Assembly: GCA_963699495.1 (NCBI GenBank)
Contig: CAVOUB010000008.1
Coordinates: 186,001-250,000 of the forward strand
DNA: 64,000 nucleotides
DNA from: JAIBJN01 sp963699495
GTDB lineage: Bacteria > Actinomycetota > Thermoleophilia > Gaiellales > Gaiellaceae
Reading direction: 5' to 3'
Made by a program: the position numbers and the translations under genes
Notes under the pieces: generated by a model
What the model saw: only the letters and a program-made list of their open reading frames with translations
Told to the model about the DNA's origin: nothing
Database searches by the model: none
In this document: in pieces, positions 51,860 through 60,314 of the stretch
Layout: every line of letters begins with the position of its first letter
Numbering within the stretch: the first letter of the stretch is position 1

Positions 51860-52107
51860 ATGAGCATCGGGGAGTGGGCGAGCACGGCCCTCGGGCGGGT
51901 CGCAGCAGCCGGCTCGCTGCCGTCGGCCCTCGGCGATCCAGGTGACCGAGCGGACGTATCGCCGGCTCGCGGCACGAGTTCGTCCTCGAGCAGCGCACCG
52001 GCGTGGCGGTCAAGGGCAAGGGCGAGATGACGACCTACGTGCTCCTCGGCGAGCGGGGGAGCCCTCTGTGGCCGGGACGTCGCTACGAGCCGGCGAGCTC
52101 CGGGTAG
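51860..52107 (+). pseudogene. Remnant of a class III nucleotide cyclase C-terminus
   Basis: Between the MFS gene and tag there is a fragment on the plus strand. From about 51934 one frame reads AIQVTERTYRRLAAR, and after a frame change near 51973 the next reads HEFVLEQRTGVAVKGKGEMT then TYVLLGER up to TAG 52107. This matches the last 45 residues of class III adenylate/guanylate cyclase domains (typical: VKGKGE..TY.LLG). No cyclase core precedes it. An ATG at 51860 directly after a TAGTCT box begins an unrelated short frame (SIGEWASTALGRV), as if a promoter and start had been joined to the cyclase end by deletion. Its last 25 bp overlap tag. Confidence 0.6.
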
Positions 52108-52652
52108 CGGAAGCACGAGGCGACGTGGTCGTTCACGAGCCCCGCGGCCTGCATGAACGCGTAGCAGACGGTCGGCCCGACGAACCGGAAGCCGCGACGC
52201 TTGAGCTCTTTGCTCATGGCCTTCGAGGACGGCGTCTCGGCGGGAATCTCCGAGACGTCCCGCCAGCCGCCCAGGAGCGGCTCGCCCTCGACGAACTCCC
52301 AGACGAGGCTCGAGAAGCTCCCGAGCTCCTCCTGCGCTGCGAGCACCCGCCGCGCGTTCTCGACCGTGGACTCGACCTTGAGCCGGTTGCGGACGATGCC
52401 GGCGTCCTGGAGGAGCGCCTCGACCCGGTCTGGCCCGAACGCGGCCACCACCGCGGGCTCGAAGCCGGCGAACGCCTTGCGGTAGTTCTCGCGCTTGTGC
52501 AGGATCGTCGACCACGAGAGCCCCGCCTGCGCACCCTCGAGCGTGAGCAGCTCGTAGAGCATCCGGTCGTCGCGCTCCGGGACGCCCCACTCCTCGTCGT
52601 GGTAGGCGACGTACAGGTCGTCGCCCTCCGGCACCCAGGCGCAACGCTCCAT
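52083..52652 (-). CDS. tag: DNA-3-methyladenine glycosylase I
   Basis: Base-excision repair glycosylase (189 residues) that removes 3-methyladenine from DNA. Hallmarks are the zinc-snap residues Cys in MERCAWVPEG, His in YVAYHDEEWGVPERDD, and the C-terminal NDHVASCFRY with His and Cys. The helix-hairpin-helix region has LLTLEGAQAGLSWSTILHKR (substrate-pocket Glu and Trp) and FVGPTVCYAFMQAAGLVNDH. Length is standard. ATG 52652 is 6 bases after a TAGGCT box, so it probably has its own leaderless transcript although it lies 43 bp downstream of the AroE-like gene. Confidence 0.93.
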   Translation of the reverse strand: MERCAWVPEGDDLYVAYHDEEWGVPERDDRMLYELLTLEGAQAGLSWSTILHKRENYRKAFAGFEPAVVAAFGPDRVEALLQDAGIVRNRLKVESTVENARRVLAAQEELGSFSSLVWEFVEGEPLLGGWRDVSEIPAETPSSKAMSKELKRRGFRFVGPTVCYAFMQAAGLVNDHVASCFRYPELAGS

Positions 52653-52658
52653 CCCGCT

Positions 52659-52664
52659 AGCCTA
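52659..52664 (-). promoter_or_regulatory. -10 box (TAGGCT) of tag
   Basis: TAGGCT on the minus strand ends 6 bases before ATG 52652, giving a leaderless-type promoter. The same hexamer precedes the zinc-ribbon gene start. Confidence 0.4.
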
Positions 52665-52695
52665 AGCGGTCGGGTGACTCTCGGGACGTCGAGGA

Positions 52696-53538
52696 TCAGG
52701 CCGCGAAGGCCCGGCTGAGGGCAGCGCGCATGACTCCGGCGTCGGGCTCGACCCCGGTCCAGAGCCGGAACCCGATCCGGCCCTGCTCGACGAGCATCTC
52801 GAGGCCGTCGAGCGTCTCGCACCCAGCCGCGGCGGCCTCGCGCAGGAAACGGGTCTCCGGCGGGTTCGGGATCACGTCGGCGACGAGCGCCCGGCCCGCC
52901 ACTTCGTCGAGGGCGATCGGCACTTCGGCCTCCACATCCGGGTAGAGGCCGATCGAGGTCGCGTTGACGACGAGGTCGGTGCCCGCGGGCACGCGGAAGC
53001 GGCTCCCGATCGGCTCCACGCCGACTTCGACGTGCCTCTCGAGCAGCGCGCCCAGCTCGCGCCCCCGCTCGGCGGTCCGGTTGACGACTGTGATGCTCGC
53101 GGCCCCGGCCAGGGCCAGCTCGACCGCGATCGCCCGCGCCGCCCCGCCCGCGCCGAGCAGCACCGCGCGTGCCCCGACGGGATCCCGCCGGCGGCGAAGC
53201 GCGGTCAGGAACCCGGCGCCGTCGGTGTTCTCGCCGACGAGCTCGTCGCCTTCGCGCACGACGCAGTTCACGGCGCCGATGAGGCTCGCCGTGTGCGAGA
53301 GCCGGTCGAGGTGCTCGACGACGGCGACCTTGTGCGGGATCGTGCAGTTGAACCCGCGGAAGCCCATCGCCCGGGCGCCGCGCACCGCGTCGCTGAGCCC
53401 GGCCGGGTCGACCTCGACGGTGAGGTAGCGCCAGTCCAGCCCGGCGTCCGCGAAGGCCGCCTCGATCATCGCCTGCGTCGGGTTCTCCTCCACGGGCTGC
53501 CCGAAGACCGCGACGAGCTCCTGCCGAAACCCGGCCAT
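52696..53538 (-). CDS. Shikimate dehydrogenase-like protein with altered substrate motif
   Basis: A 280-residue protein of the AroE family (NADP-dependent dehydrogenase of shikimate or quinate). Catalytic Lys is in FNCTIPHKVAV and Asp in GENTDGAGF; the NADP loop LLGAGGAARAIAVELALAGA and NRTAERGRELG are intact; VNATSIGLYPD is conserved. The N-terminal shikimate pocket normally reads S-x-S in an SLSP-like motif; here it is GQPVEENPTQAM, with Asn and Thr in place of the serines. It is the last gene of a LacI-controlled catabolic operon (7 bp from the regulator), so it may act on a different hydroxy acid rather than in aromatic biosynthesis. Confidence 0.85.
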   Translation of the reverse strand: MAGFRQELVAVFGQPVEENPTQAMIEAAFADAGLDWRYLTVEVDPAGLSDAVRGARAMGFRGFNCTIPHKVAVVEHLDRLSHTASLIGAVNCVVREGDELVGENTDGAGFLTALRRRRDPVGARAVLLGAGGAARAIAVELALAGAASITVVNRTAERGRELGALLERHVEVGVEPIGSRFRVPAGTDLVVNATSIGLYPDVEAEVPIALDEVAGRALVADVIPNPPETRFLREAAAAGCETLDGLEMLVEQGRIGFRLWTGVEPDAGVMRAALSRAFAA

Positions 53539-53545
53539 CAGGACA

Positions 53546-54562
53546 TCATGGCTTCCGGGCTGGCGGCCCGGTCGAGCCTCTCGGGCGCAGCTCCGGCTCG
53601 ACCACGACTCGGCGCGGCGGGCCCTCGCTCCCCTCCAGGCGCGCGAGGAGGAGGCGCACCGCCTCCTCCCCCATCGCGCGCGCGGGCTGGCGCACGGTGG
53701 TCAGCGGCGGCGACGTGAAGGCGGCGTAGGCGATGTCGTCGTAGCCGGTGACGCTGACCTGCTCCGGGACGGCGAGGCCGCTCCGCGCGGCCGCCGCCAG
53801 GACGCCCATGGCGAGCAGGTCGTTGGCGGCGACCACGGCCGTCGGCGAATCCGGCGCGGCGAAGAGGAGCCGCGCCTGCTCGTCGCCGCTCTCCAGCGTG
53901 AACGTGCCGTTCGAGCGGGCGGCGAGCTCGAGGCCGTGAAGTGCGAGCGCGGCGTCGGCGCCCGCCTCGCGGCGCCGCGCGGTCTCGAGCGCCTCGTCGC
54001 CGTTGACGAGCGCCACGCGCCGGTGGCCGAGCCCGACGAGATGGTCGACCACGAGCGCCATTCCGGTGTCGTTGTCGCCCACGACGCTCTCGACGTCGGG
54101 TGGCACGAGGCGGTCGACGAACACCGTGGGCACCTCTGCCGCCAGCCCCCGCACGAAGTCGAGGTCGGCGCCGGCCGTGACGACGACCACGAGGGCGTCC
54201 ACACGCCGGCTCAGGAACGCCTCCAGGTAGCGGCGCTCGCGGGCCGGGTCGTTGGCCGAGTTGCCGAAGACGACCGCGTAGTCGGCCTCGGTGAGCGCGC
54301 GCTCCACCTCCCAGATCAGGTCCGAGAAGAACGGGTTCGTGACGTCCGGGATCACCATGCCGACGGTCTGGGTGCGCCGCCGGATGAGCGCCCGCGCGAT
54401 CGTGTTGGGGCGGAAGCCGAGCTCGGCGATCGCCCGCTCCACGCGCTCGCGGGTCTCCGGCCGGACCCTGCGCGTTCCCGAGACGACATTCGAGACCGTG
54501 CCCACGGAGACGTTCGCCGCACGCGCGACGTCGACGACCGTGGGCCTCCGCGCCCCGCTCAG
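53546..54562 (-). CDS. LacI-family transcriptional regulator
   Basis: A repressor of about 338 residues. The N-terminal helix-turn-helix and hinge are standard (TVVDVARAANVSVGTVSNVV; RPNTIARALIRRRTQTVGMV). The periplasmic-binding-like sensor domain has VIPDVTNPFFSDLIWEVERA, VTVFVDRL-type strands, NDLLAMGVLAAAARSGLAVP and VSVTGYDDIAYAAFTSPPLT. No ATG, GTG or TTG lies near the domain start. A CTG at 54562, overlapping the preceding stop (CTGA), is the best-placed start, but a sequence error is possible. A LacI-type operator lies in the promoter of this operon (58070-58081), so it most likely represses its own operon until a ligand binds. Confidence 0.88.
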   Translation of the reverse strand: MSGARRPTVVDVARAANVSVGTVSNVVSGTRRVRPETRERVERAIAELGFRPNTIARALIRRRTQTVGMVIPDVTNPFFSDLIWEVERALTEADYAVVFGNSANDPARERRYLEAFLSRRVDALVVVVTAGADLDFVRGLAAEVPTVFVDRLVPPDVESVVGDNDTGMALVVDHLVGLGHRRVALVNGDEALETARRREAGADAALALHGLELAARSNGTFTLESGDEQARLLFAAPDSPTAVVAANDLLAMGVLAAAARSGLAVPEQVSVTGYDDIAYAAFTSPPLTTVRQPARAMGEEAVRLLLARLEGSEGPPRRVVVEPELRPRGSTGPPARKP

Positions 54563-56005
54563 AGGATCGGCCCCGCGGCCACCGCCGGGTCGAGCCGGCG
54601 CGCGAGCCAGCGCCCGTCGTCCGGGCTCCCGAGCAGCTCGCCGTTCTCGACCACGACCTTCCCGCGCAGGACCGTGGCGACCGGCCACCCGGTGACCTCC
54701 CAGCCCTCCCACGGGCTGTAGTCGGACTCGTGGTGGAGGTCGTCCAGCGCGATCGTCCGCTCGACGTCCGGATCCCAGACCGCGAGGTCGGCGTCGCTCC
54801 CGGCCGCGATCGCCCCCTTGCGCGGGTACAGGCCCATGAGCTTCGCCGGGTTCGTCGAGAAGACCTCCACGAAGCGCTCCAGGGTCATGCGCCCCTTCGC
54901 GTAGCCCTCCGAGAAGCCGATCGCCCCGCGCGTCTCGATGCCCACGTGCCCGCCCGGCGTGGTCTCGAGGTCGGTGCCGGCCATCTTGACGGCAAGGGAG
55001 GTCGTGTACTCGTCGGTGGCGAGCGTCGAGAGCGCACCGCCTGCGAGCGCCTGCCACAGCGGCTCCTGGTTCCCCGGCTGCTTGAGGCCCATGCCGATGT
55101 GGTACCTCGCGCCGTCCGGCTTCGCGTAGTCGTCGGTGGAGAAGCACAGCATGTTGTGCAGCACCTCGCCGTAGACGGGGCGGCCTGCCCCGCGTGCCTC
55201 GGCGATCGCCGCCAGCGGCTCCCGCCCGCCGACGTGGACGATGTAGAGCGCGGCGCCCGCCTCGGCGGCCATCCGGTCGTAGGCTCGGACGGCCAGCTCC
55301 TCGCCGAGGAGGGTGTGCACGAGGTGGACGTTCTCGAGGCTGTTGCGCCCCTCCCGGCGGAGCTTCGCCTCCATGTGCTTGATCAGGTCGTCGTCCTCGG
55401 CATGGACCATGACGAGCGCCCCGTGCTCGGCGCAGGCCTGCAGGACCTCGAAGGCCGAGCCGTGGTCGATGCGCACGCCTGCCTGTCCGGTCGTCAGGTC
55501 GGTGGTGAAGAGCTTCATCGTCGACGTGCCCTCGGCGATCGCGTCAGCGATGCTGGCGACGGTTGCATCGGAGGGCGCCCCGGTCAGCACCGGGTGGAAG
55601 GCGAAGTCCGCGTACGACCTGCCCGTGAAGACCTCCCGCCGGTGCTCGACGGCGACCCGTGCGTCGAACTCCTGCTCCGTCACGTGGATCGCCATGAACG
55701 CGAACGAGAGGACAGTCGTCGTCCCGCCGAAGATCGCGGCCCTCGTCGCCCCTTCCGGGGTCTGCAGCCAGACGTCCCGGCCCTGCGACCAGCCGCGGTA
55801 CATCGGCTCGAAGATGTGCGCGTGCGGCTCGACACCGCCCGGCATGACGATCTTCCCGGTCGCGTCGAGAACGCGGGCTCCGGCGGCGTCGATCGCTCCG
55901 GGCTCGGCGACGAGCGCGATCGTCTCGCCCTCGACGACGACATCGCGCGAGCACGGCGCCCTCGGGGGTGACGACGAGGCCGCCGCTGACGACGAGGTCA
56001 GCCAT
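54559..56005 (-). CDS. Dihydropyrimidinase/hydantoinase-like amidohydrolase (single-base frameshift)
   Basis: Cyclic-amide hydrolase of about 481 residues. From ATG 56005 it reads ADLVVSGGLVVTPEGAVLA. The frame changes near 55947; removing one C joins it to DVVVEGETIALVAEPGAID. Metal-site motifs are VMPGGVEPHAHIFEP (HxH), TSTMKLFTT (position of the carbamylated Lys), MVHAEDDDLIKHM and YIVHVGGREPL (metal His residues), and STLATDEYTTS (catalytic Asp). The end of the barrel and GSDADLAVWDPDVERTI are typical of D-hydantoinases and dihydropyrimidinases. It lies in an operon with an alcohol dehydrogenase and an LLM enzyme, so a nitrogen heterocycle or cyclic amide is a likely substrate class. Confidence 0.87.
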
Positions 56006-57036
56006 CGCGAAACCGCGGCAGGACGAGCTTCGCCCAGGCGCCGATCCGCTCGCGGTGCTCGGGGAGGTCGGCGTCGATCGCACCGTCGAAGTTGGTCGCT
56101 CCCGGCCGCGATCGCGGTCCGCACCTGAGCCTCGACCTCGGCGGGCGTGCCGGCGAAGACGAAGCGCCGCCGGAGGTAGTCGGCGACGCCGAGCTCCTCG
56201 GCCATGCGGGCGTACCGCTCCTGCTGCTCGGGCGGGACGGCTCCGTGGGTGACGAGGTCGTAGGCGCGCCCCAGCTCGACGACGCCCTCCTGCAGCTCCG
56301 CCGGGACGAACCTCCCCTCGACCCCCCAGCGGGCGAAGTGGAGCGAGAAGGCGGTCGCGGCCCAGGCACCGCGCTTCGCGGCGACCCCGGGCTCCTCGTC
56401 GACGAACCAGAAGCACGTGAACCAGACGTCCAGGTCGGCTGCCGCGCGACCCGCGGAGCGGGCGCCTTCCTCCAGCAGCTCGAGGGAGCCGGCGACGACC
56501 TCCGGCGTCACGCCCAGCCCGACGATGACGCCGTCGCCCACCTTGCCGGCCGTCTTGAGGGCCAGCGGCCCGTGCGCGGAGACGACGATCGGGATGCTCC
56601 GCCCGGCCGCCCACGGGAGCCGCACGGTCTCGCCGCGGTACTCGGCCTCGCCCTCGGCGAGGAGCGCCCGCACCGTGAGCACGTATTCCTCGAGGTCGTC
56701 CAGCTTCGCGGTCTTCATGCCGAGGTGCCAGACGCCCGTGCCGCCCGCGCCGATGCCGATGTAGACCCGCCCCGGCGCCAGGTCGTCCACGGTGGCCGCA
56801 GAGCTCGCCGTCACCACGGGATGGCGGCTGAGCGGGTTCGTGACCCACGTTCCGAGCCGGACCCGCTCGGTCGTCCGGGCCATCGCGCCGAGCGTCACCC
56901 ACGGCTCGCGGAAGAGCGCCGGCGAGTCCCAGACGCCGATCCGGTCGAAGCCGAGCGCCTCGGCCTCGGCCGCCTCGGCGGCGACGCCGTCCGGCGGGCC
57001 GGGCGTGACGCTGAAGCCGAACCGCGGCCGCGTCAC
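55998..57036 (-). CDS. LLM-class flavin/F420-dependent oxidoreductase (single-base frameshift)
   Basis: Luciferase-like oxidoreductase of about 345 residues. GTG 57036 overlaps the alcohol dehydrogenase stop. Motifs are AEAEALGFDRIGVWDSPALF, VRLGTWVTNPLSRHPVVTAS, DDLAPGRVYIGIGAGGTGVW, SIPIVVSAHGPLALKTAGKV and FAGTPAEVEAQVRTAI. The frame breaks at CCC 56101-56103; one base less gives AGATNFDGAIDADLPEHRER and the usual short C-terminus. It overlaps the hydantoinase-like start by 8 bp. It is a distant paralogue of the enzyme at 25643, and probably monooxygenates or reduces an intermediate of the same catabolic route. Confidence 0.87.
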
Positions 57037-58052
57037 AGCTCTACCGCCGCCTTCAGGCAGCTCTCATCCCTCCGAACGGCTTCGAGCGCGTCGGCGAAGC
57101 GGTCGAGCGCGAAGCGGTGGGTGATGACGCCGTCGGTGCGCACACGCCCCGACCGGAGCGCGGCGATCGCCTGCGGGAAGCTGGAGACCTGGGCGAAGGA
57201 GCCCTTGATCGTCAGCTCGCGGCGGTAGACGTCGTACGGGCTGACGGCGACGCGGTCGTCCGGGCGCGTGACGCCGTACCAGAGCACCGTGCCCCCGTCC
57301 TTCGCCAGCGAGACTGCGAGCTCGGACACGGCCGCGGCGCCGGTCGCGTCGACGACCACGTCGAAGCCGTCGGCAGCGACTTCGCGCAGGCGCCGGGCAA
57401 CCTCCGCAGAGTCTTCGCGCGGAATCTGCACCGTCTCGTCGGCGCCGAGCTCCCGGGCGAGCTCGAGCTTGAACTCGGTCGGCGCGGCCACGGTCACCCG
57501 TGCAGCACCGTTGGCCGCCAGGAGCTGGGCGAGCATGAGGCCGGTCGGCCCGGCGCCGAAGAGGAGCGCGTCGGAGCCGGGTCGGAGCTCGAGCATCTCC
57601 AGGCCGTGGACGGCGCAGGCCGTCGGCTCGACCATCACGGCCGCGTCGTGCTCCAGGTCGTCGATGGGGAAGCACTGCCCGGCGGGCGCGAGCATGAACT
57701 CGGCGAAGCCGCCGGGGCCGGTGACGCCGAGCGCGCGCAGGTCGCGGCACAGGAGCGGCCTGCCGCGGGCGCAGAACTCGCACCGGCCGCAGCCGGAGTT
57801 CCCGTTCACCGCCACGCGGCCGCCGACCTCGAGCCCCTCCACCCCCTCGCCGAGCGCGTCCACGACGCCGAAGGGCTCGTGCCCCGGGGTCAGCGGAAAC
57901 GCGGCGAAGAAGTTGCCGTCGTGGATGTGGAGATCGGTGCCGCAGATTCCCGTCGCGGCCATCGCCACGCGCACCTCGCCGGGCGCCGGCTCGGGCGTCG
58001 GGACCGAGGTGACGGAGAAGCGCCCGGGCGCCTCGTAGACGACCGCCTTCAT
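57033..58052 (-). CDS. Zinc-dependent medium-chain alcohol dehydrogenase
   Basis: A 339-residue MDR dehydrogenase, first gene of the LacI-controlled operon. Catalytic zinc ligands are Cys in TGICGTDLHIHDG, and His/Glu in LTPGHEPFGVV. The structural zinc loop has four Cys (SGCGRCEFCARGRPLLCRD), and the NAD-binding Rossmann motif is LLFGAGPTGLMLAQLLAANG. The layout fits threonine/sorbitol dehydrogenase-like enzymes acting on polyols or hydroxy acids. ATG 58052 is the first Met after the operator. The stop overlaps the LLM gene by 4 bp. Confidence 0.92.
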   Translation of the reverse strand: MKAVVYEAPGRFSVTSVPTPEPAPGEVRVAMAATGICGTDLHIHDGNFFAAFPLTPGHEPFGVVDALGEGVEGLEVGGRVAVNGNSGCGRCEFCARGRPLLCRDLRALGVTGPGGFAEFMLAPAGQCFPIDDLEHDAAVMVEPTACAVHGLEMLELRPGSDALLFGAGPTGLMLAQLLAANGAARVTVAAPTEFKLELARELGADETVQIPREDSAEVARRLREVAADGFDVVVDATGAAAVSELAVSLAKDGGTVLWYGVTRPDDRVAVSPYDVYRRELTIKGSFAQVSSFPQAIAALRSGRVRTDGVITHRFALDRFADALEAVRRDESCLKAAVEL

Positions 58053-58069
58053 GCGCCGGTGTGTTCGTG

Positions 58070-58081
58070 TGAAACGATTCA
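58070..58081 (-). promoter_or_regulatory. LacI-type operator
   Basis: TGAAACGATTCA (read on the plus strand) has the TGAA-nCGn-TTCA symmetry typical of LacI/GalR operators, with mismatches only beside the central CG. It covers the predicted start point (about 58078) of the operon that contains the LacI gene, so it suits direct repression. Confidence 0.7.
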
Positions 58082-58084
58082 ACG

Positions 58085-58114
58085 ACCCTAGCGCCGGCAC
58101 CGCTCTGCTGTCAA
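58085..58114 (-). promoter_or_regulatory. Promoter of the catabolic operon
   Basis: On the minus strand TTGACA (58109-58114), an 18-bp spacer and TAGGGT (58085-58090) form a good vegetative promoter upstream of the alcohol dehydrogenase gene. The LacI-type operator follows directly. Confidence 0.7.
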
Positions 58115-58161
58115 CGCGGGGCGGCGCCTAGCTCACGGTGACGAGCGAGCGCGCCGTGTGC

Positions 58162-59025
58162 TCACGAAGCCGTGAGCAGCAGGTTGATCCCTGACGGGTC
58201 GCGCACCAGCACGCCGGCGGCGCGCGCCTCGGGCTCCTGTCCGAAGTCGGCGATGCGCCCGGCCACACGGTCGCGCTCGGCCGTGTCCGGGAGGACGATC
58301 GTCGCGTGGCGGAGCGCCGCGGATCCCGGGGGTGGCGGCGAAGCGCCGCGGCTGTGCCAGGTGTTCGCCCCGACGTGGTGGTGGTAGCCGCCGGCGCCGA
58401 AGAACGCCGCCGCGCCGAAGAGCTCCGCCATCACGTCGAACCCGAGCAGGTCGCGGTAGAACGACACCGCATCCCGCAGGTCTGCCACCTGCAGATGGAT
58501 GTGCCCCATGTCGGTCCCCGCCGGAAGGCCGTCGAAAGGGGCCCTGGCCGGGTCGTCCAACTCGCCGAGGAGGCTGGCCACGTCGAGCGGATCGGTCGTC
58601 ATTCGGGCTCCCACCTGCCCCTCCCAGACCTCGCGCGGCCGGTCGTGGTAGATCTCGATGCCGTGCCCGTCCGGGTCGGTCAGGTAGATCGCCTCGCTGA
58701 CGAAGTGGTCGGACATGCCGAGCAGCGGGACGTGGTCGCGCGCCGCGTGCGCGAGCCAGCGGGCGAGATCGGCGCGCTCGGGCACGCGCAGGGCGAAGTG
58801 GTAGAGGCCGGTGTGACCCCCCGCCGGCCGTGCGCCCGGCTCCTCGACCAGCCCGAGCAGCTCGGCCTGCCCCGCGCCGAGCGAGGCACGGCCTCCCTCG
58901 CGTCCGAGCAGGTCGAGCCCCACCTCTCCCCCGTAGTAGCCGAGTGACCGTTCGAGGTCGCCCACGGTGAGGTGGACGGCGCCCATGCGCGTCGTCGCGG
59001 GGATGGAGGTGGTGCCGGTGGCCAC
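58162..59025 (-). CDS. Two-domain VOC dioxygenase (CatE-like)
   Basis: Extradiol-dioxygenase-like protein of 287 residues from GTG 59025. Domain 1 has MGAVHLTVGDLERSLGYY, GGHTGLYHFALRVPERADL and YLTDPDGHGIEIYHDRP. Domain 2 has MGHIHLQVADLRDAVSFY, YHHHVGANTWHSRG and VLVRDPSGINLLLTAS. His residues at the usual VOC positions occur in both halves. The last ligand position in domain 2 is Asn rather than Glu, so the metal site may be in domain 1 or incomplete. It resembles catechol-2,3-dioxygenase CatE. A small hairpin (58159-58178) overlaps its stop. It is separate from the LacI operon. Confidence 0.83.
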   Translation of the reverse strand: MATGTTSIPATTRMGAVHLTVGDLERSLGYYGGEVGLDLLGREGGRASLGAGQAELLGLVEEPGARPAGGHTGLYHFALRVPERADLARWLAHAARDHVPLLGMSDHFVSEAIYLTDPDGHGIEIYHDRPREVWEGQVGARMTTDPLDVASLLGELDDPARAPFDGLPAGTDMGHIHLQVADLRDAVSFYRDLLGFDVMAELFGAAAFFGAGGYHHHVGANTWHSRGASPPPPGSAALRHATIVLPDTAERDRVAGRIADFGQEPEARAAGVLVRDPSGINLLLTAS

Positions 59026-59066
59026 TGCCGCCACGATAGCGCGGGGCTTCCACCCCGCAGGGGCGC

Positions 59067-60028
59067 CTAGGTCTCGGTCTTCGCGGCCGTCGGCGGCGGG
59101 GCGCCCGTCGCCCGCAGTCGCGCCACCTTCCCGAGCAGGTCGAACCAAAACGGCGCACCGAGCGACACGGCCGCCGCTGTCAGCAAGAGCCCGATCGCCT
59201 TCCCGAACCACGCCTCCCAGCCGCCGGGCAGGTCCTGAGCGCCCCCGGCGAAGTCCCAGCCGAGTGGGATCGCGAGCTCGTCGACGTTCTCCGCGAGCGC
59301 GGCCGGGTCTTCCTCCTGTGCGGCCTGCCTGGCCTGCGCGACGACCGCAGCCCGCACGGCGTCGTCCGACCAGAGCGTCCGGCCGATGTTGACCGTGTCG
59401 ACGTTGAGGAGAACCAGTCACGACGATGGCGATCACCCAGAGGACGAGCTGGACGCGGCGCCGGTACCACCCCGAGACGCGCGCCATCGTGTCGTCGTAC
59501 CAGGTCTCGGCCGACTTGCGGAAGTGCTCGATCTTCCCCGCCACGTCCTCCGTGCGCCCGTCGGCTTCGGCCAGGAGGGCGGTGAGCGCGTCCCGCACGC
59601 GAGGGACGGGGATCTCCCGCACGGCCTTCTCGAGGCGCTCGAACGACTCGTCCACCGTCGCCGCCACCTCTCTGGTCTCCTTCTCGACGTCGAGGCTGAG
59701 GAGGGCGGAGATCACCGTTCGGGACGGAAGGTAGGACGGGTGCCGTTCCCGGCGCCACCAGGAGACCGCGCGCCCGACCACGGGGACGCGCTTGCACACG
59801 TGGCGACACCGTTCGCGACGAGCGGACGAGCGGATCGACCAGGGGATGCTTGAAGACCTGCGTCATGAGGCCCTCGTCCAGCAGGCTGCGGAGGCCCTTC
59901 TGCAGGTAGTCGGCGCGCCAGGAGAGGGCGCTCGAGATCGTCTCGAGGATCGCCGAGCACACGAGGCTCAGGATCGCGAAGACGAAGACGAGACCGAGCG
60001 CGACGTCGAGTGCGGCGATGTCGGGCAG
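59067..60028 (-). CDS. Membrane protein of unknown family (two frameshifts)
   Basis: A protein of about 320 residues assembled from three frames. The N-terminal part has a membrane helix (LGLVFVFAILSLVCSAILET) and LSWRADYLQKGLRSLLDEGL. After a shift near 59800 comes WWRRERHPSYLPSRTVISAL, then a helical stretch (SLDVEKETREVAATVDESFE), DVAGKIEHFRKSAETWYDDT and a second helix (VQLVLWVIAIVVT). After a shift near 59415 the end reads NVDTVNIGRTLWSDDAVRAA, with a last helix (IGLLLTAAAVSLGAPFWFDL). The start is unclear; an in-frame stop lies just upstream, leaving CTG 60028 or GTG 59962. The pattern of three helices and the middle DTMARVSGWYRRR matches uncharacterised bacterial membrane proteins. No function is proposed. 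Confidence 0.6.
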
Positions 60029-60314
60029 AGCCGTTTGACGCTAACACCGGGCCCAGACGTCACCGGTCTTCGTTCTCGCGCCACTTGACAGTTCGCTGCC
60101 GCGCGCCCGCCCGGGTGAGGCCGACGCTCCCGGGAAAGGGCCAGGAGGACGCCTTGAGCCCGTACCGAGGCGGCGAAACCCCTCTGCGCGATCCTTCGGT
60201 GAGCGCGAACGTCTCGATCGGCGTGCATAGTCCCAACACGGAGGTGAAGTTCGTGTGCGTCGGGTGCAACGCGACACCGCCGGGCCGCGAGCTGGTCACG
60301 GCGGTGGAGATGCC
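60029..60314. other. Gap without a recognised gene
   Basis: No supported gene is seen. A 55-residue plus-strand frame (SPYRGGETPLRDPSVSANV ... ending 60321) and a longer minus-strand frame both lack recognisable motifs. The gap separates the broken membrane protein gene from gene debris on the right and may itself be degraded sequence. Confidence 0.35.

Noticed and set aside
53546..55147. A 533-residue LacI protein with a long N-terminal extension
   Set aside because: The extra 190 residues are antisense-like low-complexity sequence in another frame of the hydantoinase-like gene.
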